The notes beneath the pieces were generated by a model. That model did no database searches. It saw nothing but the letters and a program-made list of their open reading frames with translations, and was not told where the DNA came from. DNA of 64,000 bases. Origin: Halotalea alkalilenta DSM 17697 (GTDB lineage Bacteria > Pseudomonadota > Gammaproteobacteria > Pseudomonadales > Halomonadaceae). Positions 1 to 8,488 of this stretch are shown here, one piece after another; position 1 is the stretch's first letter, and each line of letters begins with the position of its first letter. Made by a program: the position numbers and the translations under genes. The stretch covers positions 278,893 to 342,892 of the forward strand of contig NZ_KK211227.1 in the NCBI RefSeq assembly GCF_000621205.1, read 5' to 3'.

Positions 1-3
1 CAT

Positions 4-32
4 TTGACTAATTTTTTCTGCCGAGCTAGTTT
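4..32 (+). promoter_or_regulatory. candidate sigma-70 promoter for the aminotransferase gene
   Basis: A TTGACT hexamer at 4-9 is followed after 17 bases by TAGTTT at 27-32. The -35 box is near consensus and the -10 box is weak. The gene start lies about 60 bases downstream with an AAGGA ribosome site. This is a pattern match only, and the upstream context is cut off by the window edge. Confidence 0.4.
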
Positions 33-90
33 TTCCATTATCCCCGCCTGCCAGGCATTTGAATCCTAAGGTCAGAAGGAACCCGTCACC

Positions 91-1458
91 ATGCGAGATA
101 CGTCAGCGGCCAACAATGACAAGAGCACCCGCAGTATTCTCTATCCCTTCGCCAACATCAGCCATCTGGCGAAAAATCCGCCGCTTGTGATCGAGGGCGG
201 AGACGGCGTTTACGTGACGGACGCGAGCGGGAGGCGCTATATCGACGGCCAGGCAGGCCTATGGAATGTCAATGTCGGCCATGGCCGCGAAGAGATCAAG
301 GAGGCGATCCGCACCCAGCTCGACAAGCTCAGCTATTACAGCCTGTTCGGCGGCACCACCGTTTCGCCGGCCATAGAACTGGGAGAAGTACTGACCCGCA
401 TGACCGTACCGGAAGGCATGACCCGCGCCTTCTTTTCCTCGGGCGGCTCGGAAGCCAATGAAGCGGCGTTCAAGCTGGTGCGCCAATACTGGCGGCAGAG
501 AGGCGAGCCGACCCGCATCAAGATCATTTCACTGAAAAGAGCCTATCACGGCGTAACGCTCGGCGCTCTTTCGGCCAACGGCGCCAACGCCTATCGCGAA
601 GCCTACGAACCGCTGATACCGGGTTTTTTCCAGGTGGAAACGCCGCATGCCTATCGCAATCCCTTCACCAGCGACCATGATGCACTCGGCACGCTCTGCG
701 CCGAACTGCTGGAACGGGAGATCCTCTATCACGGTCCCCAAACGATCGGCGCCTTCGTGGCCGAGCCGGTTCAGGGCGCGGGCGGCGTCATTGTGCCGCC
801 CACCAATTTCTGGCCCAAGGTGCGCGAGATCTGCGACAGGTACGACATCCTGATGATTTCCGACGAAGTCGTCACCGGATTCGGCCGCGTCGGCAACATG
901 ATGGGCTGTCGCCATTGGGGCGTGCAGCCCGACATAATGAACTTCGCCAAGGGTATCAACAGCGGCTATGTGCCGCTCGGTGCGACCATGATGAACAGCA
1001 AAGTCGCCGACGCCTTCACCACCGACGACGACACCTCCTTCAGCCCTGCCGCCTTCTTCCACGGCAATACCTATGCGGGCCATCCCCTCGCCTGCGCGGC
1101 GGCGATCGCCAATCTGAAGATCATCGAGGAGGAAGACTTGCCCGCCAATGCCGGCACGGTCGGCGCCTACTTCATCGAACGATTGAAGGAAGTCCAGACC
1201 CGCCATCACAACATCGGCGACGTACGCGGCCTCGGCCTGATGATCGGCGTCGAACTCGTGAAGGATCCGGAAACGAAGACGCCATTCGAGCTGTCGGAGA
1301 ACTTCGGCGCGCGGATTGCCGACCATTGCCGGGAAAAGGGCGTGCTGATTCGCAACCTCGCCGACACCTTCATCATCTCGCCGCCGCTGATCCTGACCAA
1401 GGCGCACGTCGACGAGATGGTCGACGTCTTCGAGGATGCGCTCAAAGCAGTCGAGTGA
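91..1458 (+). CDS. class III PLP-dependent aminotransferase
   Basis: The 455-residue product has the features of the omega-amino acid:pyruvate aminotransferase family: an N-terminal substrate-loop segment (FANISHLAKNPP), SSGGSEANEAAFKL for phosphate binding (about 115-128), an aromatic/His motif AYHG (about 153), the acidic DEVVTGFGR motif (about 258-266) contacting the pyridine nitrogen, and FAKGINSGYVPLG (about 286-298) with the Schiff-base lysine. The length is typical of the family. Such enzymes move an amino group from an omega-amino acid or amine (beta-alanine, taurine, putrescine and similar) to pyruvate or 2-oxoglutarate. The substrate cannot be read from sequence. AAGGA lies about 10 bases before the ATG, and a strong terminator follows the stop, so it is probably monocistronic and unrelated to the flagellar genes. 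Confidence 0.9.
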   Translation: MRDTSAANNDKSTRSILYPFANISHLAKNPPLVIEGGDGVYVTDASGRRYIDGQAGLWNVNVGHGREEIKEAIRTQLDKLSYYSLFGGTTVSPAIELGEVLTRMTVPEGMTRAFFSSGGSEANEAAFKLVRQYWRQRGEPTRIKIISLKRAYHGVTLGALSANGANAYREAYEPLIPGFFQVETPHAYRNPFTSDHDALGTLCAELLEREILYHGPQTIGAFVAEPVQGAGGVIVPPTNFWPKVREICDRYDILMISDEVVTGFGRVGNMMGCRHWGVQPDIMNFAKGINSGYVPLGATMMNSKVADAFTTDDDTSFSPAAFFHGNTYAGHPLACAAAIANLKIIEEEDLPANAGTVGAYFIERLKEVQTRHHNIGDVRGLGLMIGVELVKDPETKTPFELSENFGARIADHCREKGVLIRNLADTFIISPPLILTKAHVDEMVDVFEDALKAVE

Positions 1459-1464
1459 GATCGA

Positions 1465-1492
1465 AAAGGCGGGGACTCTTCCCCCCGCCTTT
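1465..1492 (+). terminator. intrinsic terminator after the aminotransferase
   Basis: A perfect 10-bp stem, AAAGGCGGGG paired with CCCCGCCTTT, encloses an 8-base loop a few bases after the stop codon. The ascending arm ends in T residues but no longer U-run follows. It separates the aminotransferase transcript from the fliL operon. Confidence 0.8.
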
Positions 1493-1697
1493 GCTCGTTC
1501 CCAGCGCACGGCAATCATCGAATCCGTTCCAGGCAAGGAACCAACATCTCGAACCACGGCCGCAAAGCCACGAGTTGAACCCGCCATCGCCCTCTGTTCG
1601 GGCCATCGCTCCCGGCAGCAGGTTCTACCATGGGTGCGATGTACGCCTGCTTCTTCGATCCTCTTCCGGCTCGTCCGGACCGCCTGAGAAACGTTTC

Positions 1698-2168
1698 ATG
1701 TCCGATCCCACAGCCGCCAAGCCGGCACCCAATTCCAGCAAGAAATGGCTGGTCATCGGCTTGGTGCTGATGCTTGCACTGCTCGGTGCCGGTGCAGCCG
1801 GTTGGTTCTTCCTCTCATCCCAGGCACCCGACCAAGCGCCGATCGCGGCTCCCGCTCAGCCGCCGACCTTCTACGCGCTCCAGCCGTTCACGGTCAATTT
1901 CAACGACGACAGCGGCAGGATGCTCCATCTAGGTCTCAGCCTCGAGCTCGAAGACCCGTCGAGTGCCCAGCAACTGGCCAGCTACATGCCGCATATCCGC
2001 AACCGCATCCTGCTGCTGCTCGCCGAGCAGCCCGCGGATCGACTCGAAACCGCCGACGACAAGCGTCGGCTCGCCGAGGAGCTGCGCGCGCTGTTCTCCC
2101 AGCCCTTCGATGGTGTCAACGGTTTTCCAGTACGCCAGGTATTGTTCACCGATTTCATCGTGCAGTGA
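1698..2168 (+). CDS. fliL: flagellar basal body-associated protein FliL
   Basis: The 156-residue protein has a short cytoplasmic N-terminus ending in a Lys pair (about 15-16), one transmembrane helix (about 17-39), and a periplasmic FliL domain that ends, as usual, in a conserved phenylalanine-rich segment (LFTDFIVQ). FliL surrounds the stator units near the MS ring and supports torque generation. The ATG at 1698 was chosen because the lysine pair and helix follow at the standard distance; longer in-frame extensions are GC-driven read-through of the preceding gene. It is the first gene of fliLMNOPQR, with fliM starting 3 bases after its stop. Confidence 0.9.
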   Translation: MSDPTAAKPAPNSSKKWLVIGLVLMLALLGAGAAGWFFLSSQAPDQAPIAAPAQPPTFYALQPFTVNFNDDSGRMLHLGLSLELEDPSSAQQLASYMPHIRNRILLLLAEQPADRLETADDKRRLAEELRALFSQPFDGVNGFPVRQVLFTDFIVQ

Positions 2169-2171
2169 TCC

Positions 2172-3239
2172 ATGGCCAACGACCAGCTTTCCCAGGAAGA
2201 GATCGATGCGCTGCTCAACGCGGGTGACGACGACAGCGACGATCGCCCAAAAGAGCAGTTCCACAACGGCAAGCGAATCCTGCCCTTCGACCCCGCATCG
2301 GCGAAGCGCAGTATCAGAATCAGCCGGCTGCCGGGGCTCGAGCTGATCAACGAGCGTTTCGCCCGCCGCTTTCGCAACTCTTTGTTCGATCTGATCAGGC
2401 GCGGTTCCGACATCACCGTGATGTCGCAGCGGCTCGAGAAGCACGTCGACTTCGCCCGCAACCTGCCGGTGCCGGCGAACCTCAACGTGATCAGCCTGTC
2501 CCCTCTCCACGGCCAGGCCCTGGTGGTCTTTCCACCCGAGTTCGTGCTGCTGGTGGTCGATAGCCTGTTCGGTGGCGACGGTCGCTTCGCGCTGAAGACC
2601 GAGGGACGCGATTTCACCCGCACCGAACAAAGGATCATCAGCCGGCTGCTGGGCATCGCACTGCAGTGCTATGGCGAAGCGTGGGAAGAAATCTACGTGG
2701 TCGCGCCGCTCCACCAGCGCTCGGAGACCCAGGCCAAGTTCGCCAGCATCGTCAATATGCCGAGCGAACTGGTGGTGCATACCACCTTCCGCCTCGAAGT
2801 CGGTGCTTTCGGCAGCGATTTCCACATCTGCATGCCCTACTCGATGATCGAACCGATCCGGGAGCTGCTCAGCGGGCCGATGCAGCGCGGGGCGCCCGAG
2901 CAGGAGCGTGTGCGCATCGAGCGCCTGAGCAGAGAGGTCGAACACTCGAGCGTGGATCTGGTCGCCGAGTTCACCAAGCTCGAACTCTCCCTCAGCGAAG
3001 TCGCCAGTCTCGAATGCGGCCAGATACTGCCAATCGACCTGCCCCAGACCTTGACCGCCAATATCGACGGCGTGGCCGTGATGGAGTGCGAATTCGGTCG
3101 TTTGAACGACCGCAAGGCGCTGCGTATCACCCGCTTGATCGACCATCCGGCACCGACGCTGGACCGCCTCGCGCGCAGCCAGGCCGCGCGCGACGGCGAT
3201 GCGAAACCGGGCCGGACGACGACTGATAAGGAAGCTTGA
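2172..3239 (+). CDS. fliM: flagellar motor switch protein FliM
   Basis: The 355-residue product begins with the CheY-P binding peptide (LSQEEIDALL, residues 5-14). The CheC-like middle domain (about 45-230) carries the GGDGRF-type motif, and a C-terminal SpoA domain (about 255-330) follows. FliM forms the C-ring wall, binds phospho-CheY and switches rotor direction. Its extreme C-terminus is charged and probably disordered. The stop at 3237-3239 lies 2 bases before the fliN ATG. Confidence 0.96.
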   Translation: MANDQLSQEEIDALLNAGDDDSDDRPKEQFHNGKRILPFDPASAKRSIRISRLPGLELINERFARRFRNSLFDLIRRGSDITVMSQRLEKHVDFARNLPVPANLNVISLSPLHGQALVVFPPEFVLLVVDSLFGGDGRFALKTEGRDFTRTEQRIISRLLGIALQCYGEAWEEIYVVAPLHQRSETQAKFASIVNMPSELVVHTTFRLEVGAFGSDFHICMPYSMIEPIRELLSGPMQRGAPEQERVRIERLSREVEHSSVDLVAEFTKLELSLSEVASLECGQILPIDLPQTLTANIDGVAVMECEFGRLNDRKALRITRLIDHPAPTLDRLARSQAARDGDAKPGRTTTDKEA

Positions 3240-3241
3240 CC

Positions 3242-3664
3242 ATGAGTGACGAGAAGAAGCCCTCAGAGCAGGAAGAACTCGACGATATCTGGGGCGAGGC
3301 GATGGCCGAGCAGCAGGCAGAGCCGACGGATGACGCCTCACCGCCGAGTGAAGAGGTATTCAAGCCGCTGCAGGAGAGCACCGCCGAAGGCGATCCACGC
3401 GATCTGAGCATGGTGATGGACATCCCAGTGACCCTGTCGGTCGAACTTGGTCGCACACGGCTGACGATCCGCGAGCTGCTCGATCTCGCCAAGGGCTCGG
3501 TGGTCGAGCTCGAAGGCCTCGCCGGCGAGCCGATGGATATCATGATCAACGGCTATCTGGTCGCCCAGGGCGAAGTGGTGGTGATCGAGGAGCGCTACGG
3601 TATCCGTATCACCGACATCGTCACCCCCTCCGAACGGCTGCAGCGGTTGAAACGCCGCGGATGA
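3242..3664 (+). CDS. fliN: flagellar motor switch protein FliN
   Basis: The 140-residue protein has a long acidic N-terminal region (about 1-55) and a C-terminal SpoA domain (about 58-135) with the typical DIPVTLSVELGRTRLTI start and VVVIEERYGIRITDI end. FliN tetramers form the base of the C-ring and dock the FliH export complex. The ATG at 3242 is preferred over a TTG two codons upstream. Its stop overlaps the fliO start as ATGA. Confidence 0.96.
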   Translation: MSDEKKPSEQEELDDIWGEAMAEQQAEPTDDASPPSEEVFKPLQESTAEGDPRDLSMVMDIPVTLSVELGRTRLTIRELLDLAKGSVVELEGLAGEPMDIMINGYLVAQGEVVVIEERYGIRITDIVTPSERLQRLKRRG

Positions 3665-4095
3665 GCGAGACAATCTCCATTGCAGCGAACGATAACAGCA
3701 CCGCACACGTCGAACAGCCCGTCTCCGACTACGGGCAGATCGGTGCCGGCGTCGCCGACCCGCTGGTAGGCGCGGGCAAGACCGCGCTCGCACTCGTGGT
3801 GGTGATCGCGCTGATCCTCGTCGTATGCGCGGCGCTGAAGCGCTTCTCGCCGCAGCGGCCCCGCGGTGGCAGTGCGCTGAAGGTGATCGCCAGCCAGCCG
3901 GTCGGCCAGCGCGAGCGCGTGGTGCTGGTCGAGGTCGATGACACCTGGCTGGTACTGGGGGTCGGCGCCGGCCGGGTGGAAAAGCTCCACAGTCTTCCGG
4001 CCAAGCGCGACCTGCACGATGCCCCTTCCGCACCGGGCGGCTTCGCTCGAGTGCTCGCCCATGCTCGTGGCCACAAAGGTGGGCGGGATGGTTGA
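3661..4095 (+). CDS. fliO: flagellar export assembly protein FliO
   Basis: The 144-residue protein has one transmembrane helix at about 39-58 and a cytoplasmic SpoA-like tail containing [16 protein letters not shown], the most conserved part of this poorly conserved family. FliO is a scaffold that helps FliP assemble into the export gate ring. Identification rests on this motif together with its position between fliN and fliP. It is coupled to fliN by an ATGA overlap, and its stop falls inside the fliP start. Confidence 0.9.
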   Translation: MSETISIAANDNSTAHVEQPVSDYGQIGAGVADPLVGAGKTALALVVVIALILVVCAALKRFSPQRPRGGSALKVIASQPVGQRERVVLVEVDDTWLVLGVGAGRVEKLHSLPAKRDLHDAPSAPGGFARVLAHARGHKGGRDG

Positions 4096-4840
4096 TCGTC
4101 ATCGCGCGATCGGGGCGTTCACCACTGCGCTGCTCATCGTGCTGCCGGATCTCGCCGCCGCCCAGGCCCTGCCAGGGATAGTCAGCCAGCCCACCGCCGA
4201 TGGCGGACAAAGCTGGTCGCTGCCGATCCAGACGCTGGTGCTGCTCACCTCGCTGACGTTTCTACCGGCGGCGCTGCTGATGATGACCGCCTTCACTCGG
4301 ATCGTGATCGTGCTCAGCCTGCTGCGCACCGCACTCGGGACACCGACCACGCCTCCCAACCAGGTGCTGATCGGACTGGCGCTGTTTCTGACCTTCTTCG
4401 TCATGTCACCGGTCCTAGAGCAGATCTACGATCGCGCCTACCTGCCGCTGGCCAGCGATGAGATCACCTTCCAGCAGGCGATCGAGGAAGGCGTAGAGCC
4501 GCTCAAGACGTTCATGCTCCACCAGACCCGCGAAACCGACCTGGCGATGTTCGCGCGGATCAGCAACGCGCCGGAGCTGGAAAGTCCAGAAAGCGTACCG
4601 CTGCGGCTGCTGATGCCCGCCTTTCTCACCAGCGAGCTGAAAAGCGCATTCCAGATCGGCTTCATGATCTTCATTCCGTTTTTGATCATCGACCTGGTGG
4701 TGGCGAGCGTACTGATGGCGCTGGGGATGATGATGGTGCCGCCGGTGACCATCTCGCTTCCTTTCAAGCTGATGCTGTTCGTGCTGGTCGACGGCTGGGG
4801 CCTGCTGATCGGCTCGCTGGCCCAGAGCTTCTACATATGA
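4088..4840 (+). CDS. fliP: flagellar export gate protein FliP
   Basis: The 250-residue membrane protein starts with a cleavable signal peptide (about 1-25, ending at an AAAQA-type site), as is typical of FliP. Four membrane helices follow. The family signatures [19 protein letters not shown] and [19 protein letters not shown] are both present. FliP pentamers with FliQ and FliR form the export gate of the flagellar type III secretion system. The ATG at 4088 overlaps the fliO stop; an in-frame ATG at 4061 is a longer alternative that would bury the signal peptide. Confidence 0.95.
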   Translation: MVDRHRAIGAFTTALLIVLPDLAAAQALPGIVSQPTADGGQSWSLPIQTLVLLTSLTFLPAALLMMTAFTRIVIVLSLLRTALGTPTTPPNQVLIGLALFLTFFVMSPVLEQIYDRAYLPLASDEITFQQAIEEGVEPLKTFMLHQTRETDLAMFARISNAPELESPESVPLRLLMPAFLTSELKSAFQIGFMIFIPFLIIDLVVASVLMALGMMMVPPVTISLPFKLMLFVLVDGWGLLIGSLAQSFYI

Positions 4841-4886
4841 GCGCACCGGTGAGCATCCCCCACGGGCGCCTGGAGGAGAAACGCCA

Positions 4887-5156
4887 ATGACCCCGGAAAT
4901 GGTGATGAGCCTGGGATTCCAGAGCATGAAGATGACCCTGCTGGTGGCTGCGCCGATGCTGCTCGCAGCGCTCTCCGTCGGCCTCCTGGTCAGCCTGTTC
5001 CAGGCCGCGACGCAGATCAATGAGATGACCCTGTCGTTCATTCCCAAGATCCTGGCGGTGATCGGGACGATGATCCTCGCTGGTCCCTGGATACTCGGCC
5101 TGCTGGCGGACTACACCCGCGAGCTGTTCCAGCGTATCCCGCTGCTGGTCAGCTGA
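4887..5156 (+). CDS. fliQ: flagellar export gate protein FliQ
   Basis: The 89-residue protein has two transmembrane hairpins (about 15-40 and 55-78) and the family core AATQINEMTLSFIPKI. FliQ wraps around the FliP/FliR pore. A strong GGAGGAG-like ribosome site sits just before the ATG. The 46-base gap after fliP has no recognisable feature. Confidence 0.95.
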   Translation: MTPEMVMSLGFQSMKMTLLVAAPMLLAALSVGLLVSLFQAATQINEMTLSFIPKILAVIGTMILAGPWILGLLADYTRELFQRIPLLVS

Positions 5157-5163
5157 GCGGCCC

Positions 5164-5952
5164 GTGGTAGAGGTCACCTCCGCGCAGCTCTACGGCTGGC
5201 TGGCACTCTACTTCTGGCCATTCGTGCGCATCCTCGGGCTGCTTTCCGTAGCACCGGTGTTCGGTGAAAACCAGGTACCGGCACGCACCAAGGTGGTGCT
5301 GGCAGGATTGATCGCACTAGTGCTCGCCCCGATACTCCCACCGCCGCCGGCGATACCGCCGGTCTCCTGGCCAGGGCTGTGGCTGATCGCCCGCGAACTG
5401 GTCATCGGCATCGCAATGGGGCTGACCATGCGCCTCGCCCTGGCCGCGGTTCAGGCCGCGGGTGAGTACATTGGCCTGCAGATGGGGCTCTCCTACGCCT
5501 CGTTCTTCTCCCCGGACGCCGGCGGCACCACCACCGTACTGTCGCGGCTGCTGCATCTATTCGCCATGCTGCTGCTGCTCGCCTTCGATATCCACCTGAT
5601 GATGCTCCAGGTCCTGGTCGACAGCTTCCAACTGGTACCCATCGGCCCGGGAGGACTGGCCGCCGAGGGCAGCTGGCGACTAGCGAGCTTCGGCACCACC
5701 ATCTTCGCCGCTGGGCTATTGCTCTCGCTGCCACTGGTGGCAGCGCTTTTGATCATCAACCTGGCAATGGGCATCCTCAACCGCGCATCGCCCCAGTTTT
5801 CGGTCTTTTCGGTGGGTTTTCCGATCACGCTGTTGGCGGGATTGCTGCTTCTGATGGTGATGCTGCCCGAGCTCGGCGGATACTTCTCTCGCCTGTTCGG
5901 TGACGCCCTGCGCACCATGCAGAGCATCGCCGCGGGATTCGCCGGCGATTGA
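5164..5952 (+). CDS. fliR: flagellar export gate protein FliR
   Basis: The 262-residue polytopic protein has about six membrane helices and the FliR signature RVAPVFGE-like SVAPVFGENQVPARTKV near residue 27. It also has EYIGLQMGLSYASFFSPDAGG in the middle and the conserved FSVGFPITLLAGLLLL. FliR supplies one subunit of the export gate and contacts FlhB. The start is GTG at 5164, 7 bases after fliQ, with no in-frame ATG nearby. It is the last gene of this operon and converges on flgL. Confidence 0.94.
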   Translation: MVEVTSAQLYGWLALYFWPFVRILGLLSVAPVFGENQVPARTKVVLAGLIALVLAPILPPPPAIPPVSWPGLWLIARELVIGIAMGLTMRLALAAVQAAGEYIGLQMGLSYASFFSPDAGGTTTVLSRLLHLFAMLLLLAFDIHLMMLQVLVDSFQLVPIGPGGLAAEGSWRLASFGTTIFAAGLLLSLPLVAALLIINLAMGILNRASPQFSVFSVGFPITLLAGLLLLMVMLPELGGYFSRLFGDALRTMQSIAAGFAGD

Positions 5953-6230
5953 GACTTGCACAGAGAAGCCCGGCGTCAGAGACGAGGCCGTGGTTCGATT
6001 CGAGGTAATCCCGAGCGCCCTGAACGAGCGAAGCGAGTCGAAGGGTCCTCGCCGGCTATCCGCGAGCATCCCGAGCATCCCGAGCAAGCGAAGCGCATCG
6101 AGGGGCACGAGCGGACAGATAAACCCGTTCGTCCCGAGCGGCGTTCCTACGCGCCAACACACCGGTTCATCGCGACAGTCGGGAACGCCAGTCGAGGGAT
6201 CGGAAGCTAGCGCCGGGCCGGGGGCTCCAC
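5953..6230. repeat. composite intergenic repeat, copy A, between fliR and flgL
   Basis: This gap between convergent genes holds one copy of each module of a composite repeat also found between flhB and cheZ. Module R1 (5984-6057) starts GAGGCCGTGGTTCGA and ends TCCTCGCCGGCT. Module R2 (6125-6202) starts CCGTTCGTCCCGAGCGGCG and ends GAGGGATCG. R2 carries an inverted repeat (GGCGTTCC...GGGAACGCC) that can fold. Copy A diverges more than the copies near 21.5-22 kb. The repeats may also act as a bidirectional transcription stop. No gene is seen. Confidence 0.8.
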
Positions 6231-7115
6231 TCAGCCGTTGAGCAGATCGAACATCGACAGCTGCTGACTCTGGGCGATGCTCTTCATCGCGACTTCGAGT
6301 GCGAGACTGGTCATGGCCGCCTCGGAGAGCGCCTGGGCGTAGTCGACGTCGCGCAGCCCGCTGATCTCGTCCTGCCGGGCAATGCTGCGGTCGCTGCTGA
6401 GTTCGTCGAGCCGTTCGAGCTGGTTGAGCCGGCTGCCACCCAGTGCGCGGATACCGAGCACGTTGTCGATTCCCGCATCCATATCGGCAAGGGTGGTATC
6501 CGAAATGACATCGGTGTCGCCGGCCAGGAGACCATCGGCGATTTCACGCAGCCACTCGGTCAGGTCGGGTCCATCCTCGCCAGCCGGGGACATCAGCTGG
6601 TTGCGATTGACCGGACCATCGATCGTCAGCCCATCGTCGATGCGGTAGCTGCGCGGCGCGGCGTCGGCGCCATCGCCCAATGGATCCGCCGTACCCTGCT
6701 GGCCGGAAAAGAGATAATTACCATCTGCGTCGCGGGTACGCAGCGTGTCCTCCATCCGGTCCACCAGCATGGAGAGCTGCTCGCCAAGCCCCACCACCGT
6801 CGCGCTATCGAGCGTCCCGTTACCGGCCTGAACCAGCAGCGAGCGGGCCGAATGGAGCGTATCGGTGAGATCGGTGAGCGCGCTCTCCTGCAGCATCAGG
6901 GCACTGGTAGCGGCCGCGCGGCTCGAGGTGTACTGCTCGCTGCGCACCTGCGCCTGGGTCAGTTCGATCACTCGAGCGGCGCCCTGCGGATCGTCGGAAG
7001 GACGATTGATCCGCTGGTTGGTGGCAAGACGCTCCAGCGCGGCGTTATCGCGCGACTGCTGGCTTTGGAGCAGCTCGATGTTGCGCTGGAACATCCCGGC
7101 GGTGCTGACTCGCAT
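6231..7115 (-). CDS. flgL: flagellar hook-filament junction protein FlgL
   Basis: The 294-residue product resembles flagellin at both ends. The N-terminal coiled coil contains RINRPSDDPQGAARV (about 35-49), and the C-terminal helix begins VDYAQALSEAAMTSLALE. FlgL (HAP3) joins FlgK to the flagellin filament and is exported with the FlgN chaperone. It follows flgK by 10 bases and is probably transcribed from the sigma-28 promoter in front of flgK. The length is within the family range. Confidence 0.95.
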   Translation of the reverse strand: MRVSTAGMFQRNIELLQSQQSRDNAALERLATNQRINRPSDDPQGAARVIELTQAQVRSEQYTSSRAAATSALMLQESALTDLTDTLHSARSLLVQAGNGTLDSATVVGLGEQLSMLVDRMEDTLRTRDADGNYLFSGQQGTADPLGDGADAAPRSYRIDDGLTIDGPVNRNQLMSPAGEDGPDLTEWLREIADGLLAGDTDVISDTTLADMDAGIDNVLGIRALGGSRLNQLERLDELSSDRSIARQDEISGLRDVDYAQALSEAAMTSLALEVAMKSIAQSQQLSMFDLLNG

Positions 7116-7125
7116 GTCAAATCTC

Positions 7126-8364
7126 CTAACGAATCGCGAGAATGGTGTCGAGCAGGTTGGTGGCGGTCTGGATCACCTGCGCATTGGCCTGGTAGAAGCG
7201 CTGGTACTGGGCCAGCCTCACCGCTTCCTCGTTGAGGTCCACCCCGCTGATCGACTGCATCGCACCGCTCAGCTCGCTGGTCAGGCTCTGCTGGGTCGTC
7301 AAGCGCGCCTCGACGTTGGCCGCCGAGGTGCCGACTTTGGAGACCATGGCGGCATACCGATCACCGAAACGCTGGCTGTCCTGCAGATCGGCGATCGCGC
7401 GCATCCGGCTGCCATCTAGCAAACTGCCCTCTCCGGTGACCAGATCGTCGGCATCGGTGACCTCGAGCGTCAACCGGCCAACGTCGCCTTCCTGCTGCGG
7501 GGCCTGGTAGCCGAAAAGCTGTGCCGAATAGGCCTCCCCGACGCTGTCGGCGAAGTCCTTCATCAGCCCATCCAACCCGCTGCGCGCTTCAGCCAAAGCG
7601 CCCTGGTTGAATTCGTTCAACCCGCCCAGGGTACCGCCCTGGACCCGCTGCCATGCAGCCTCGGGAACCGCGACGGCGCGCTCGCCGAGCACCAGCGCAG
7701 TGCCATCGGCGAACGAGAGATTGTAGAGGCCGTCCTGCTCGACCACCCGGACGTCTGCAAGCTCGCTGAGGTCGCTGACCAGCTGGTCTCGCTGGTCGAG
7801 CAGTTCGTTGGGCTCGCTGCCGGTCTGGGCACGGACGCGGACGATCTGCTTGTTGAGCTCGGCAAGCTGCGCCGCCCCGTCCTCGATCTGCCCCTGGGTG
7901 GAAGCGAGCTGCTTGTCGACAGTGGTGGCAATCTCGTCGAGCTGGCTGGCATAGGCGTTGAAACGCCCCACCAGCGCCTCGGCGTCGCCGATCAGCGCCT
8001 GACGCGTGGAGCTCGAACTCGGCGCGTCGGCGAGCGAGGCGCTTGCGGAGAAGAAGTCATTGAGGCTCTGATCGAGCCCGCCGCTGCCGTAGAGCGACTC
8101 GAGCGTGGCGAGCGAGCTGCTCTGAGCCTGCAGCGAGGCCTGGCGCGATAGCGCCGCATTCAACTGCTCGCCGATCGCCCGCGAATAGTCACGCCCGATA
8201 CCGCTGATCGATACACCCGAGCCGCCCCCGAAACCGCTGGAGAGCAGGGCGTTCTGGCGGCTGTAGCCAGGGGCGTCGACATTGGCGATGTTGTTGCTCG
8301 ACGCATTCAGCTGGGCCTGCGCTGCACGCAGCCCGCTGCCGCCAATGGAGTAGAGGTTGCTCAT
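7126..8364 (-). CDS. flgK: flagellar hook-associated protein FlgK, short form
   Basis: The 412-residue protein has the conserved N-terminal helix (IGGSGLRAAQAQLNASSNNIANVDAPGYSRQ begins near residue 7; only the family core is cited). The C-terminal motif (RLAQYQRFYQANAQVIQTA) is also conserved. FlgK (HAP1) caps the hook and bridges it to FlgL. At 412 residues it is clearly shorter than the enterobacterial protein of about 550. Both conserved ends are present, so the missing part is the surface-exposed middle domains, not a truncation. It lies downstream of a sigma-28 promoter at 8424-8450. Confidence 0.95.
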   Translation of the reverse strand: MSNLYSIGGSGLRAAQAQLNASSNNIANVDAPGYSRQNALLSSGFGGGSGVSISGIGRDYSRAIGEQLNAALSRQASLQAQSSSLATLESLYGSGGLDQSLNDFFSASASLADAPSSSSTRQALIGDAEALVGRFNAYASQLDEIATTVDKQLASTQGQIEDGAAQLAELNKQIVRVRAQTGSEPNELLDQRDQLVSDLSELADVRVVEQDGLYNLSFADGTALVLGERAVAVPEAAWQRVQGGTLGGLNEFNQGALAEARSGLDGLMKDFADSVGEAYSAQLFGYQAPQQEGDVGRLTLEVTDADDLVTGEGSLLDGSRMRAIADLQDSQRFGDRYAAMVSKVGTSAANVEARLTTQQSLTSELSGAMQSISGVDLNEEAVRLAQYQRFYQANAQVIQTATNLLDTILAIR

Positions 8365-8423
8365 CGTATCCGGGTCTTCGTCGGTCGCGGCGGTGCACCG
8401 CGGGAATGATTGCCTGTTTCAAG

Positions 8424-8450
8424 CTATCGGCCATTCGGGGAGAAGCTTGA
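8424..8450 (-). promoter_or_regulatory. sigma-28 (FliA) promoter for flgKL
   Basis: Read on the minus strand, TCAAGCTT (8450-8443) is followed after exactly 11 bases by GCCGATAG (8431-8424). The consensus is TAAAGTTT-N11-GCCGATAA. The expected start of transcription is near 8418, leaving about 50 bases of leader before flgK. The -10 box matches at 7 of 8 positions. Confidence 0.75.
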
Positions 8451-8488
8451 GCATCCAATCCCCTATTGGCCTTGGAAATCGGACCGGG

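Noticed and set aside
529-1587. Long antisense frame (352 codons) opposite the aminotransferase gene
   Set aside because: Typical GC-rich shadow; no domain, no ribosome site, and the plus-strand gene has full family motifs.
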